This document shows, piece after piece, positions 35,154 to 44,314 of a stretch of DNA of 64,000 nucleotides. The notes beneath the pieces are model-generated. The model was given only the letters and a program-made list of their open reading frames with translations, had not been told where the DNA came from and made no database searches. The stretch covers positions 10,354,001 through 10,418,000 of the forward strand of contig NZ_CP108513.1 of assembly GCF_035989285.1 (NCBI RefSeq), read 5' to 3'. This DNA comes from Streptomyces sp. NBC_01235. GTDB lineage: Bacteria > Actinomycetota > Actinomycetes > Streptomycetales > Streptomycetaceae. A program made the translations under genes and the position numbers. Positions within the stretch are counted from its first letter, which is position 1. Each line of letters begins with the position of its first letter.

Positions 35154-36581
35154 TCAGGCGCCGGCAGGCGTCAGTTCGGCCAGCAGCAGGGTGCGGTCGT
35201 CGGCTCCGGCCGTGCCGGAAGGAGCGTGCAGGAGCCGACGGCACAGGGACGGCAGCGCGTCGTGGTCGTCGCCGTCCACGGGCCCGACGGCGGCGGCCGC
35301 GTCCACGGTGCGCGCGAGGCGGGTGATCTCCTGGTCGATGTCGGCGTCGCGGGACTCGACCAGACCGTCGCTGTAGAGCACGAGCAGGGCCGGATCCGGC
35401 ACGGACAGCACGGTCTCCTGGTAGCTGCCCGTGCCGAGCCCGAGGGGCAGGCCCGCTCCGGTCAGCGTGACCGGGGCCGTCCGGCCGTCCGGGCCGCGCA
35501 GCAGCGGGGGAGGGTGTCCCGCGCCCACCAGGGTGCAGGTGCGCCGCCGGGCGTCCCACTCGGCGTAGATGCAGGTCGCGAAGGAGACGCCGGGGGAGTC
35601 CCCGGCGAGCGTGTCGAGCCGTCCTATGAGGTCGGCCGCGGAGATGTCGAGTCCCGCCAGCGTACGGACCGCGGTGCGCAGTTGGATCATCGCGACGGCG
35701 GACTCCGGACCGTGCCCCATGGCGTCCCCGACGATCAGACTGACCCGGTCGCCCGGCCGTTTCAGCACGTCGGACCAGTCACCGCCGACGAGGTTGCCCC
35801 GACCGGCGGGCAGACAGCCGTGCGCGGTGCGGCACCCCCCGAACTCCTGGGCCGTGCCGGGCGGCAGACTGTTGCGGATGGCCAGGGCGATGCGCCGCTC
35901 ACGCTCGAAACGGCGTGCGTTGTCCAGGGCCACGGAGGCCCGCGCGGCCAGCGCCTCCACGGACGCCACGTCCGCCGGTGTGAACGGAGCCCGGCCCGCC
36001 CCGCGCGTGCAGGTGACGAAGCCGATCGCGACGTCCCGCAGCCGCAGGGGGACGACGAGGAAGGACGACACGCTCAGGAGGTCGCCGAGGCGGGCGTCGA
36101 CGTCTCCGGAGGCTATGAGCCGCTCCGAGGTGTGCGGGTCCACCGCGTCGAGCACCTGCGCCTGCCCGGCGGCGAGCGCGCGGGCGTGGGGTGTCTCCCG
36201 GGGGAAGGCGATCACCTCGCCGACCGGCAGCATGCCCTCCCAGTCCTCGAACGCGCCCGGCCCGACGCGCAGCGCCAGCCGGCGCGCCTCGATCCGGGGC
36301 GCGACCGCGCCGACATGCGCGTGCTCCTCGACACGCCAGCGCTCCAGCAGGTGCACGGAGGCTGCTTCGCAGAACCCCGGGGTCAGCGCGTGTACGACGT
36401 GGCTGCCGGTCATGTGCAGATCGAGTTCCGAGCCGATGACATCGGCCGCGGGGGAGAAAGCCGACCGGCGGGGCGAGGGCAGGGCGGGGAACGCGTCGTC
36501 GGTGCGGCTGTGCGGTTCGTTCCGCAGGGTCGTGCCTTTCCAGTGGGGTGTCCGGCCGCGCGGCGGGGGATCAAGGATCAC
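35154..36581 (-). CDS. GAF-domain PP2C/SpoIIE-type serine phosphatase
   Basis: A 475-residue regulator. Residues about 60-230 form a GAF-like sensor (ASVEALAARASVALDNARRFE closes it). The PP2C domain follows with VGGDWSDVLKRPGDRVSLIVGD, MGHGPESAVAMIQLRTAVRT and LVLYSDGLVE, including the Asp pair that binds Mn/Mg. It probably dephosphorylates an anti-sigma antagonist; the RsbW-like ATPase encoded convergently is a possible opposing kinase. GTG 36581 is the only good upstream start. A CTG after GGAAAGG near 36524 would shorten it, but CTG starts are rare. Confidence 0.88.
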   Translation of the reverse strand: MILDPPPRGRTPHWKGTTLRNEPHSRTDDAFPALPSPRRSAFSPAADVIGSELDLHMTGSHVVHALTPGFCEAASVHLLERWRVEEHAHVGAVAPRIEARRLALRVGPGAFEDWEGMLPVGEVIAFPRETPHARALAAGQAQVLDAVDPHTSERLIASGDVDARLGDLLSVSSFLVVPLRLRDVAIGFVTCTRGAGRAPFTPADVASVEALAARASVALDNARRFERERRIALAIRNSLPPGTAQEFGGCRTAHGCLPAGRGNLVGGDWSDVLKRPGDRVSLIVGDAMGHGPESAVAMIQLRTAVRTLAGLDISAADLIGRLDTLAGDSPGVSFATCIYAEWDARRRTCTLVGAGHPPPLLRGPDGRTAPVTLTGAGLPLGLGTGSYQETVLSVPDPALLVLYSDGLVESRDADIDQEITRLARTVDAAAAVGPVDGDDHDALPSLCRRLLHAPSGTAGADDRTLLLAELTPAGA

Positions 36582-36740
36582 CGCGCGCCGTCGGCAACTA
36601 TATGATGAAGCGTCAAGTTACCTGGTGGGTAGGGAAGTTGCGGTACCGGGGCGGATGGAGGCAGGGGGTGAAGGACTTCGGACGGCTGGGCCTCGTCGAA
36701 CGCCGGCCGGGCGCGACCGACGCCCCTGCTGCCTGCCGGG

Positions 36741-37064
36741 ATGCCGGTGGAGTCGGAGGTCACCTTCGCCGCCGAGCCGGCCCCGCAGCTCGGCCGGAAC
36801 CTGGCGACCCCGCACGTGCCGCTCGCCGCCGACGAGAACCTGCGGGAGGCTTGGCCACCGCCACCGCCACCGCCACCGCCCTCGCCACCGCCACCGCCCT
36901 CACCCTCGCCACCGCCCTCACCACCGCCACCGCCCTCACCCTCGCCACCGCCCTCGCCACCGCCCTCACCCTCGCCCGAGCCGCCGGACGACGAGGTGTC
37001 GACGGGCTTCATCGGCAAGGTCGCCCGCTTCCCCGGCAACCGACGACGGACCACGGGGACGTGA
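36741..37064 (+). CDS. Proline-rich protein of unknown function
   Basis: A 107-residue protein with three parts: a short N-terminal domain (MPVESEVTFAAEPAPQLGRN, then HVPLAADENLREAW), about 41 residues of almost pure Pro with Ser, and a C-terminal STGFIGKVARFPGN. Outside the repeat nearly every codon ends in G or C, which supports this frame. There is no ribosome site before ATG 36741 and the frame is open upstream to a TGA near 36670. It could therefore be the remains of a larger gene. I do not recognise it. Two in-frame candidates in other frames are not supported. Confidence 0.4.
   Translation: MPVESEVTFAAEPAPQLGRNLATPHVPLAADENLREAWPPPPPPPPPSPPPPPSPSPPPSPPPPPSPSPPPSPPPSPSPEPPDDEVSTGFIGKVARFPGNRRRTTGT
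36855..36977. repeat. CCACCG/CCCTCG repeat encoding a polyproline tract
   Basis: Six-base units (CCACCG, with CCCTCG and CCCTCA variants) arranged in larger 18- to 30-base blocks. In frame with the gene at 36741 they encode Pro runs broken by Ser. Such tracts change length by slippage. Confidence 0.85.
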
Positions 37065-37493
37065 GCGGGCAATGACACGTTCCGACGTCCACGACACGGT
37101 CGTCGTCGTCGTCGGCCCGGCGGGCGCCGTCGCCGCACTCGTCCACCCGCCTCCCGCGCGGACGCCTACACGGTCGAAGATCATGCAGGGTGACCTTCGG
37201 CACATCGGAGGTCTTCGGCCGCGTGAGTGGTTTCACCCTGCACTTGTTGCTCATGGCGCACTGTTGCCGCAGGGCGAGCACGTGTCACCCGACCTTTGAC
37301 GTTGCGTCAGATCGCCTTCCGGAGGCGGAAGGAGGGCTGGACACTTACCTTCAGGTAAGGGGAGAGGGCTGTCGGGAAGTGCTCTCGTCCGCCACTCCAG
37401 CCCCTAGTCTGTTGCCAGACCCCCCACAGGGCCTTCCCCCGCAGCGTGGGCGGGACTCCCGCCCCGCACCACCGAGAACAGGCGGCCGAGGGC
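37065..37493. other. 429-base gap with two inverted repeats, upstream of kinase gene
   Basis: CTTACCTTCAGGTAAG at 37344-37359 is a short palindromic hairpin or operator, about 135 bases before the kinase start. GCAGGGTGA at 37185-37193 and TCACCCTGC at 37233-37241 form a wider inverted repeat. An ATG at 37072 opens 75 codons, but codon bias collapses after about 40, so I do not call a gene. Confidence 0.5.
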
Positions 37494-39863
37494 ATGAAAC
37501 CACTGCGCCCAGAAGACCCCGAGCACCTGGGGCCCTATCGCCTCGTGGCCCGGCTCGGAGCAGGCGGTATGGGGCGGGTCTATCTGGCGACGTCGTCGGC
37601 CGGCCGCACTGTCGCGGTCAAGGTCATTCGTCCGGAGATGACCGAGGACAAGAACTTCCGTATCCGCTTCCGGCGCGAAGTGGCGGCCGCGGCCGCGGTC
37701 GGCGGTGTCTACACGGCACCCGTGGTGGATGCCGCGCCGGACGACGAGACGCCATGGCTCGCCACCGCCTACGTACCCGGCCCCACCCTGGCCGAGGCGG
37801 TCGCCGAACACGGTCCGCTGCCCGTGGAGACGGTCCTCGCGCTGGGCGCGGGTATCGCCGAGGCCCTGATCGCGGTGCACGCCGAGGGACTGGTGCACCG
37901 CGACCTCAAACCGTCCAACGTGCTGCTCGCGGCGGACGGCCCGCGCGTCATCGACTTCGGCATCGTCCGCGCCCGGGACGGCTATGAACTCACCGGCTCC
38001 GGAGCCCTGTTCGGTTCCCTCGACTACATGTGTCCCGAACAGGCCACCGGTGATCCGGTGGGGCCGGAGGGAGACGTCTTCTGCCTCGGTTCGGTGCTCG
38101 CGTTCGCCGCGTCCGGACACGTGCCGTTCAGCGGAGCCGCGCCGGCCGCCCTTCTCTATCAGGTGGTCCACGGTTCGGCCGACCTGACCCTGGTGCCCGA
38201 GCCGCTGGACAAGATCATCAGCCTCTGTCACGCCAAGGACCCGGCCCTTCGAATCAGCCCCGACCGGCTCTCCGCGGCCTGCGCTCCCGGCGGCGCCGAA
38301 CAGGTGCTGACGGAGGGCTGGCTGCCCGCACCGGTGGCCGCCATGATCGCCGATCACCGGGCGGCCACGATGGACCTCGACCGCCTCGCGCCAACCCCGA
38401 CCCCCGCACCGGCCGCTTGGGCCGACGTACCCGACCCGGAGCCGCCTGCGTCCGGCCGGCGCGGCTCGGCGTACGCGACGGTGGGGTGGTCGGCGTACGA
38501 CACAGCCGCCGCCGGGGACGGCGCGGCCGGTTCGCGTCGCGCTCTCGGAGTGGGTGGGGCCCGTGACAACGCCGCCGACGGAGCAGATGGCGCCCGCGGC
38601 GCGGGGCGCACCGCCGACTCACCGGAACAGGAACCTTTCGTCATCCCGGAGGGACCGGCGCCGGAACGTTCCGCTGCGCCCGTTCACCACCGCGCCCCCG
38701 CACGCTCCCGTGTCTCCCGGCGCGTGATCCTCGCCGCGACCGCCGGCACGGCCCTCGCCGGGGGCGCGGCCCTCGCCGTCAGAGCAGGGACGGGCGGACA
38801 AGGGGTGCGCCCGCTCGGCCCGGCCCCCGAGCCGGCCTGGATCTACCGCGGCGGCCCGCTGCTGCAGGCCCCGGCCGTCTTCAACGACGGCACGGCCCTG
38901 ATGAAGACCCGCCCCGGCAACATGATCTGCCTCGACCTCGAGAACGGCTCCCAGCCCAAATGGGTCTACCAGGGCATCAGCCTCTCGCCCACCCCCGTCC
39001 AGCTGATCTACGGCGCCGCGGTCGCGCTCGGCACCGGCGCGACGGTGATCGGCGTGGACCCGGCCGGCGGCGCCGAGCAGTTCACCCTCGACTTCGGCCA
39101 GGATTTCGAGTTCACTCAACTGCTCGGCAGCTACGACGGCTACGCCGTCTCGGTCCTCGGTGCCAGGCTGCGGCGTCAGTCGGCGGAGCAGGGCGTCGCG
39201 ACCTCCACCAGCGCCGTCTTCGGCGTCGACCTCAAGGCCCGCCAGGCCGTCGTCATACCGATCGACCCGGAGGACGTCGGCGTTCCGCTGCAGCCCGTCA
39301 TCACCTCCGACTACTTCGTCTACGCCGACGGACTGCGCAACGTCTCGGTCCGCTCCACCCGCGACGGCGGCAGTCTGCGCTGGCGGCACCAGGTGGGCTA
39401 CGACCTCCGGCCGGGTCTGGCCGTGCTCGGCCAGACCGTCTTCGCCATCGGCTCCGAGTTCATCGCGCTGGACCTGAGCACCGGAGCGGTCCGCTGGAAG
39501 GCGAAGGCCGAACGCGGCATGTTCGCCTCCCTCGGGGCGGGTGGCAACACGGTCTACGCCACCGGCACCGACCCCTACGGCGTCCACGCCTTCAACGCGG
39601 CGAACGGCTCGCGACGCTGGTTCTGCGAGACCCCCCGCCTCGGCGTCGACAACCCGATCGCGGTGGGGGCGCACGCCGTCTACGTTCCGGCCTTCGAGAA
39701 CAAGAACGGCTTCTACGCGATCGACACCGCCTCCGGCCGCCTGCTGTGGAACTTCACCGACGGCCGCGAGACCGGCGTCAACGACTGGCAGCTCTCCTGC
39801 GACGGAGCCGGACACCTCGTGGCCCAGCATTTCGACCGGGCCTACGGACTGCCCGTCACCTGA
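37494..39863 (+). CDS. Ser/Thr protein kinase with PQQ-type beta-propeller sensor
   Basis: A 789-residue eukaryotic-type kinase. The Gly loop is LGAGGMGRVY, the ATP Lys about residue 43 in VAVKVI, HRDLKPSN near 135-142 and DFG at 154-156, all intact. After a Pro/Ala-rich linker a single hydrophobic segment near 410-425 (ILAATAGTALAGGAAL) is the predicted membrane anchor. The outside part carries PQQ-like repeats such as AIGSEFIALDLSTGAVRWKAKA and YAIDTASGRLLWNFTD. It probably senses an extracellular signal. ATG 37494 follows GAGGG. Confidence 0.93.
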   Translation: MKPLRPEDPEHLGPYRLVARLGAGGMGRVYLATSSAGRTVAVKVIRPEMTEDKNFRIRFRREVAAAAAVGGVYTAPVVDAAPDDETPWLATAYVPGPTLAEAVAEHGPLPVETVLALGAGIAEALIAVHAEGLVHRDLKPSNVLLAADGPRVIDFGIVRARDGYELTGSGALFGSLDYMCPEQATGDPVGPEGDVFCLGSVLAFAASGHVPFSGAAPAALLYQVVHGSADLTLVPEPLDKIISLCHAKDPALRISPDRLSAACAPGGAEQVLTEGWLPAPVAAMIADHRAATMDLDRLAPTPTPAPAAWADVPDPEPPASGRRGSAYATVGWSAYDTAAAGDGAAGSRRALGVGGARDNAADGADGARGAGRTADSPEQEPFVIPEGPAPERSAAPVHHRAPARSRVSRRVILAATAGTALAGGAALAVRAGTGGQGVRPLGPAPEPAWIYRGGPLLQAPAVFNDGTALMKTRPGNMICLDLENGSQPKWVYQGISLSPTPVQLIYGAAVALGTGATVIGVDPAGGAEQFTLDFGQDFEFTQLLGSYDGYAVSVLGARLRRQSAEQGVATSTSAVFGVDLKARQAVVIPIDPEDVGVPLQPVITSDYFVYADGLRNVSVRSTRDGGSLRWRHQVGYDLRPGLAVLGQTVFAIGSEFIALDLSTGAVRWKAKAERGMFASLGAGGNTVYATGTDPYGVHAFNAANGSRRWFCETPRLGVDNPIAVGAHAVYVPAFENKNGFYAIDTASGRLLWNFTDGRETGVNDWQLSCDGAGHLVAQHFDRAYGLPVT

Positions 39864-40090
39864 GGACCGAGGCAGCGCCCCGCAGCGCCTGACGCCGGCC
39901 GGCCGTCTCGCGACCAGGCCGGCGACCGGACCGTGTCGGCGTGACCGGTTGGCGGAGTGCCCACGCGTTCGCCGGTGCGGACGTCCCACAGGACGACCGT
40001 ACGGTCGTCGCTCCCGGTCGCCAGGGTGCGGCCGTCGGGCGAGAAGGCGAGGGCGGCGACGCACAGCCGGTGCCCCGTCGTCAGGGCGCG
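39842..40090 (-). pseudogene. WD40 repeat gene remnant
   Basis: One complete WD40 blade (VAALAFSPDGRTLATGSDDR, then VVLWDVRTGE) and part of another (TGHADTVRSPAWSRDGRPA) are readable on the minus strand. The frame then runs into unrelated sequence and stops at 39842 inside the kinase gene's end. Upstream the frame stays open but without repeats. An intact WD40 protein would have about seven blades, so this is a fragment. No other gene is seen in the 498-base gap 39864-40361. Confidence 0.65.
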
Positions 40091-40294
40091 TGGTGCTGCT
40101 TCGGCGGCCGCCCGCTGCGGCATCCGGCGCTGTTCCGCTTCGTCCGGCTGCGCCGGAGAGGCGGGGGCCGTGAGCTCGTGCGGCGCACACCGGTCGCCGC
40201 TTCGGCGGGTGTCTCCCCGAGGTGTGAAGGCCTTCCACTCGTCCCTGCACAGGGGTTGTCCTGACATTCACTGCGCACCTAGGGTCACTCACCG

Positions 40295-40310
40295 GAGCAA
40301 GCGCTTTCAC
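40295..40310. promoter_or_regulatory. LacI-type half-symmetric operator AAGCGCTT
   Basis: GAGCAAGCGCTTTCAC contains AAGCGCTT (40299-40306), the 8-bp core of many LacI/GalR operators, about 55 bases upstream of the PmoA-like gene. No LacI gene is adjacent, so the regulator would be encoded elsewhere. Confidence 0.5.
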
Positions 40311-40361
40311 CGCTTCATGACCCTGCACGGCGACCACCCCACTGGCCCCCGAGGAGCGCGC

Positions 40362-41288
40362 ATGGGCATCCGAGTCAGTCACGCGTACGGCGAGCACATC
40401 GCGGTCGCGGCGGCGGACGGGACGGAGATCCTCCGGTACGTCTACCGTCCCGACCCCGAGGCGTTCGAGGCGCGCAAACCCTACGCCCACCCGGTGCGCA
40501 CCCTCGGCGGACGCACCGTGACCGGCTACCGGCCCAGCGACCACCGCTGGCACAAAGGCCTGCAGATGACGGCGAGTCACCTCTCCGGCCAGAACTTCTG
40601 GGGCGGCAACTCCTACGTCCACGGGCAGGGCTACCTCGCCCTTCCCGAGCGCGTCGGGTCGATGCGGCACGACGGCTTCTGCGAGTTCACCGTCGACGAC
40701 GACCGGCTCGCCGTCACCGAGGAGCTCACCTGGGTCGCCCACGGCGGCGAGGAGTGGGCACGCGAACGGCGCGGCCTCGCCGTCCACTCCGTCGACGAGG
40801 AGGCCGGAGCCTGGGTGCTGGACTGGTCGATCCACCTCACCAACGTGCGTGACGCGCCGCTCGCCTTCGGTTCCCCGACGACCGCGGGCCGCGAGCTGGC
40901 CGGCTACACCGGCCTGCAGTGGCGCGGCCCCCGCGACTTCACGGGCGGCACCGCCTTCGCCCCCGACTCCGACGTCGACGCCGGAAAACTGATGGGCACC
41001 CAGGGGCCCTGGCTCGCCTTCACCACCGAGCACGACGACGTCGACGGCCACTCCACCCTCGTCTTCGCCCACGCGCCCGAGAACCTCGACGAGAAGACGG
41101 CGATCCACGCGTCGCACTGGTTCGTGCGTGCCGAGCCGATCCCGACGGTCGCGTTCTCCTGGGCGTTCTTCGAGGAGTTCGAGCTGCCGCCCGGCGAGTC
41201 CTTCGCCTACCGCTACCGGGTCGTCGTCGCCGACGGCGCCTGGGACCGCGACCGCGTCGGCACGCACCTGGCGGGCCTGCCGTGGTGA
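40362..41288 (+). CDS. PmoA family protein (DUF6807)
   Basis: A 308-residue beta-rich protein of the PmoA/DUF6807 family. Conserved pieces include TGYRPSDHRWHKGLQMTASH, NFWGGNSYV and LGHxGLQ-like GYTGLQWRGPRDF. The His residues in DHRWHKG may bind metal. Despite the name the family is not methane monooxygenase; it occurs in carbohydrate-catabolic clusters. ATG 40362 has GAGGAG upstream. It starts an operon with a cupin and a sugar ABC importer, overlapping the cupin as GTGA. Confidence 0.88.
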   Translation: MGIRVSHAYGEHIAVAAADGTEILRYVYRPDPEAFEARKPYAHPVRTLGGRTVTGYRPSDHRWHKGLQMTASHLSGQNFWGGNSYVHGQGYLALPERVGSMRHDGFCEFTVDDDRLAVTEELTWVAHGGEEWARERRGLAVHSVDEEAGAWVLDWSIHLTNVRDAPLAFGSPTTAGRELAGYTGLQWRGPRDFTGGTAFAPDSDVDAGKLMGTQGPWLAFTTEHDDVDGHSTLVFAHAPENLDEKTAIHASHWFVRAEPIPTVAFSWAFFEEFELPPGESFAYRYRVVVADGAWDRDRVGTHLAGLPW

Positions 41289-42043
41289 GCGCACCGGGGC
41301 CCGCCCTTCGGCATCCGCTGCCCGGCGCCGTCGGCCTCTCGCACCTCACCGCCTACGACTGGGAGGCCGCCGACGGCGTGTGCGGCGGCAGCCCGCATCT
41401 GCACCTGGTGTGTACGGAGGCGTACGTCGTCACCGGCGGCCGGGGCGCGGTGCAGACGCTGAGCCCCGACGGCTACCGGGACATCCCCCTGCAGCCCGGC
41501 TCCGTCGCCTGGTTCACGCCGGGCACGGTGCACCGCATGGTGCAGGGCGGCGATCTGCGCATCACCGTGCTGATGCAGAACAGCGGCCTGCCCGAGGCCG
41601 GGGACGCCGTCTTCACCTTCCCGCCCGGGGTACTCGCCGACCCAGAGCTGTACGCGGCCGCGGCGACCCTGCCACCCGGCACGGGACCGGAGACCGCGAC
41701 GGCGGCGCGGCGTCGCAGGGACCTCGCCGTCGAGGGCTATCTCGCCCTGCGCGAGGCCCTGGTCGCCGGGGACAGCGGCCCGTACCTGGAGTTCCAGCGG
41801 GCGGCGGCCCGGCTGGTGCGCGACAAGGTGCCCGGCTGGCGGGAGCTGTGGCGGGGCGGCGCCCTCGCCGCCGCCGAGCGCACGGGATCCCAACTCGACG
41901 CCCTCCACGGTGGCGACCCGGCCTACCTGCGCGAGGCGACCGCGTACGAGACGGCGCCCACCCGGCTCGGCGGCTACGGCATGTGCGGACGCAGGGACGA
42001 GTACGCGCTGCCCGGGACCACGCTCCCCCACAAGCCCGAATAG
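41285..42043 (+). CDS. Cupin-domain protein
   Basis: A 252-residue protein with a single cupin barrel at residues about 25-105: HLHLVCTEAYVVTGGRGAV (with metal-type His residues), then PLQPGSVAWFTPGTVHRMV. The C-terminal half is helical and unassigned. It may be a sugar isomerase or binding protein. The GTG start overlaps the PmoA stop as GTGA, so the two are coupled and likely act on the same carbohydrate. Confidence 0.8.
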   Translation: MSAPGPALRHPLPGAVGLSHLTAYDWEAADGVCGGSPHLHLVCTEAYVVTGGRGAVQTLSPDGYRDIPLQPGSVAWFTPGTVHRMVQGGDLRITVLMQNSGLPEAGDAVFTFPPGVLADPELYAAAATLPPGTGPETATAARRRRDLAVEGYLALREALVAGDSGPYLEFQRAAARLVRDKVPGWRELWRGGALAAAERTGSQLDALHGGDPAYLREATAYETAPTRLGGYGMCGRRDEYALPGTTLPHKPE

Positions 42044-42089
42044 CGGGCGGTCAACAGCGGATCCGAGGAAGGGATGAGGTGACCTCGGC

Positions 42090-43373
42090 ATGCCCGGGCA
42101 CAGGACAAAGGGGTTCTGCGCGGCGGCCGCCGCACTCGTGCTGTGCGCGGTGTCGGCCGGCTGCGGGGGATCGGGGGAGTCGGTCGGCGGCGGGAAGGTC
42201 GTGCTGCGCTACACGTGGTGGGGCAACCCCGACCGCGCGGCCCGCACCGAGCAGGCCGTCGCCCTGTTCGAGAAACAGCATCCGAACGTGCGGGTGCAGA
42301 CGTCGTTCTCGGGCTACGACGCCTACAAGCAGAAGCTCGCCATCCAGGCCACGGGCGGCGACGCCCCCGACGTGATGCAGCTCGACTACCGCCAGATCGA
42401 CCAGTACGCCTCCGGACACGTCCTGCTGGACCTGGGCAAGGTCAAGGACGTCCTGCGCACCGGTGAGATCGACCCCGGTCTGCTCGCGACGGGGCGGGTC
42501 GACGGTACGCAGTACGCGATCCCGCAGGGCCGCGGCACCGAGACGGTCGTCTACGACGTCAAGGCCTGGCAGGCCTCCGGAGTGCCGCTCCCGCGGCAGG
42601 GCTGGACCTGGAACGACTGGGCGGACGCCGTGCGCGCCCTGGCGAAGAAGACCGGGAAGCCCGGCGCCACCGACCCCGGCCAGAGCGAGGACGCCTTCGA
42701 GGTGTGGCTGCGCGGCCAGGACAAGTCCCTCTACACCAAGGCCGGCGGCCTCGGGTTCACCGCCGGCGACCTCGCCCGCTGGTGGACCTTCACCGACAGG
42801 CTCCGCCGCGAGGGCGCCGTGTCGCCCGCCGAGCAGACCACCCAGCTCGACGGCTCCGTCGAGAACACCCCGCTCGGCCGCGGCAAGGCCACCGCCGACT
42901 TCAACTGGGACGCCCCGTCCAGCGGTTACCGGGCCCTCGTGCCCACCGGGGTCGCGCTCGCACCGATGCCGTCCGGCGAGGACGGCACACCCGGCCAGTA
43001 CTTCAAACCGTCGATGTTCCTCGGCGTCGGCGCCCACACCGGCCACCCGAAGGAGGCCGCCGCGCTCGTCGACTTCCTCCTGAACGACGACCAGGCGGCG
43101 AAGATCCTCGGCGCGACCCGGGGCATCCCCGTCAACGAGACGATCCGCAAGGACACCGCGGCGCAGCTGAAGGACTTCGACAGGACGGTCGCCGACCACC
43201 AGGCGTCCCTCGAAGGCACCCTGAAGGACCCGCCGCAGGCCCCGCCCTCGGGTGACAACGCCCTGCAGACCACCTTCCAGCGCGACTACGACCAGGTCTC
43301 CTACGAGCGCATGTCGCCCCGCGAGGCGGCCGAGAACTACGTCACCGAGGCGAAGGCGGAGCTGAGGTCATGA
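42090..43373 (+). CDS. Sugar ABC transporter substrate-binding lipoprotein (CUT1)
   Basis: A 427-residue extracellular solute-binding protein family 1 member. The signal FCAAAAALVLCAVSAGCGG ends in the lipobox SAGC. VVLRYTWWGNPDRAARTEQAV opens the mature fold, and QGRGTETVVYDVKAW is typical of oligosaccharide binders. ATG 42090 follows GAGGTGA by eight bases. The end overlaps the permease as ATGA. Confidence 0.93.
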   Translation: MPGHRTKGFCAAAAALVLCAVSAGCGGSGESVGGGKVVLRYTWWGNPDRAARTEQAVALFEKQHPNVRVQTSFSGYDAYKQKLAIQATGGDAPDVMQLDYRQIDQYASGHVLLDLGKVKDVLRTGEIDPGLLATGRVDGTQYAIPQGRGTETVVYDVKAWQASGVPLPRQGWTWNDWADAVRALAKKTGKPGATDPGQSEDAFEVWLRGQDKSLYTKAGGLGFTAGDLARWWTFTDRLRREGAVSPAEQTTQLDGSVENTPLGRGKATADFNWDAPSSGYRALVPTGVALAPMPSGEDGTPGQYFKPSMFLGVGAHTGHPKEAAALVDFLLNDDQAAKILGATRGIPVNETIRKDTAAQLKDFDRTVADHQASLEGTLKDPPQAPPSGDNALQTTFQRDYDQVSYERMSPREAAENYVTEAKAELRS

Positions 43374-44314
43374 CCACCACCGACATCCCCGCACCCACCG
43401 CACGGCCACCCAGGTCCGCGCCCGCCTCCGAGCGCCGCCCCGCACGCGAACGCGAGGGCGCCGCCTGGGTGTTCCTGTCCCCCTGGGTGCTCGGCGCGAG
43501 CGTCCTCACCCTGCTGCCGATGGCCGTGTCGCTGTACCTGTCGTTCACCGACTACGACCTGTTCAACGCGCCGCGCTGGGTGGGCCTGCGCAACTACACC
43601 CAGATGTTCACCGAGGACCCGCGGTACTGGCGCTCGGTCCTGACGACCCTGACGTACGTCGTCGTCGCCGTGCCCCTGCAACTCGCGCTCGCGCTGGTCG
43701 TCGCGCTCGCCCTGAAGAACATGAAGCGCGGCAAGGGCTTCTACCGGTCCGCGTTCTACGCACCCTCGCTGCTCGGCGCCTCCATGTCCATCGCGCTGGT
43801 GTGGCGGGCGGTCTTCAACGACGGCGGCACGGTGGACAACCTGCTCGGAACCGGCGGCTGGGTGAACAAGCCGGGCTGGGCGCTGTTGGCCGTGGCCCTG
43901 CTGACGGTGTGGCAGTTCGGCGCGCCCATGGTCATCTTCCTCGCGGGACTCCAGCAGATCCCCGCCGAGCTGTACGAGGCCGCCGCCGTGGACGGGGCCG
44001 GGAAATGGCGGCAGTTCGTGTCCGTCACCGTGCCGATGCTGTCCCCGGTGCTCTTCTTCAACCTGGTCCTGCAGACCATCCAGGCCTTCCAGGTGTTCAC
44101 CCCCGCCTTCGCGGTCAGCGCGGGCAAGGGCGGCCCGGCCGACTCCACCCTCGTCTACACCCTCTACCTCTACGACCGCGGCTTCGTCGCCTCCCACATG
44201 GGCTACGCCTCCGCCATGGCCTGGGTGCTGCTGCTCGTGATCGGCGTCGTCACCGCCGTGCTGTTCCGCACCTCCCGCTCCTGGGTCTTCTACGCCTCCG
44301 AGGGGGACCGATGA
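43370..44314 (+). CDS. Sugar ABC transporter permease, MalF type
   Basis: A 314-residue permease with six predicted helices. The EAA loop reads YEAAAVDGAGKWRQFVSV and GASVLTLLPMAVSLYLSFTD is the first helix. A basic, Pro/Arg-rich N-terminus precedes it. Both ends overlap neighbours as ATGA, so it is tightly coupled to the binding protein and second permease. Confidence 0.94.
   Translation: MTTTDIPAPTARPPRSAPASERRPAREREGAAWVFLSPWVLGASVLTLLPMAVSLYLSFTDYDLFNAPRWVGLRNYTQMFTEDPRYWRSVLTTLTYVVVAVPLQLALALVVALALKNMKRGKGFYRSAFYAPSLLGASMSIALVWRAVFNDGGTVDNLLGTGGWVNKPGWALLAVALLTVWQFGAPMVIFLAGLQQIPAELYEAAAVDGAGKWRQFVSVTVPMLSPVLFFNLVLQTIQAFQVFTPAFAVSAGKGGPADSTLVYTLYLYDRGFVASHMGYASAMAWVLLLVIGVVTAVLFRTSRSWVFYASEGDR

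Noticed and set aside
36548..37075. 175-codon frame over the polyproline region giving Ala-Thr repeats
   Set aside because: Third-position bias and the balanced flanks support the frame at 36741 instead.
37072..37299. 75-codon ORF starting MTRSDVHDTV
   Set aside because: Coding bias lasts only about 40 codons, no ribosome site, not recognisable.
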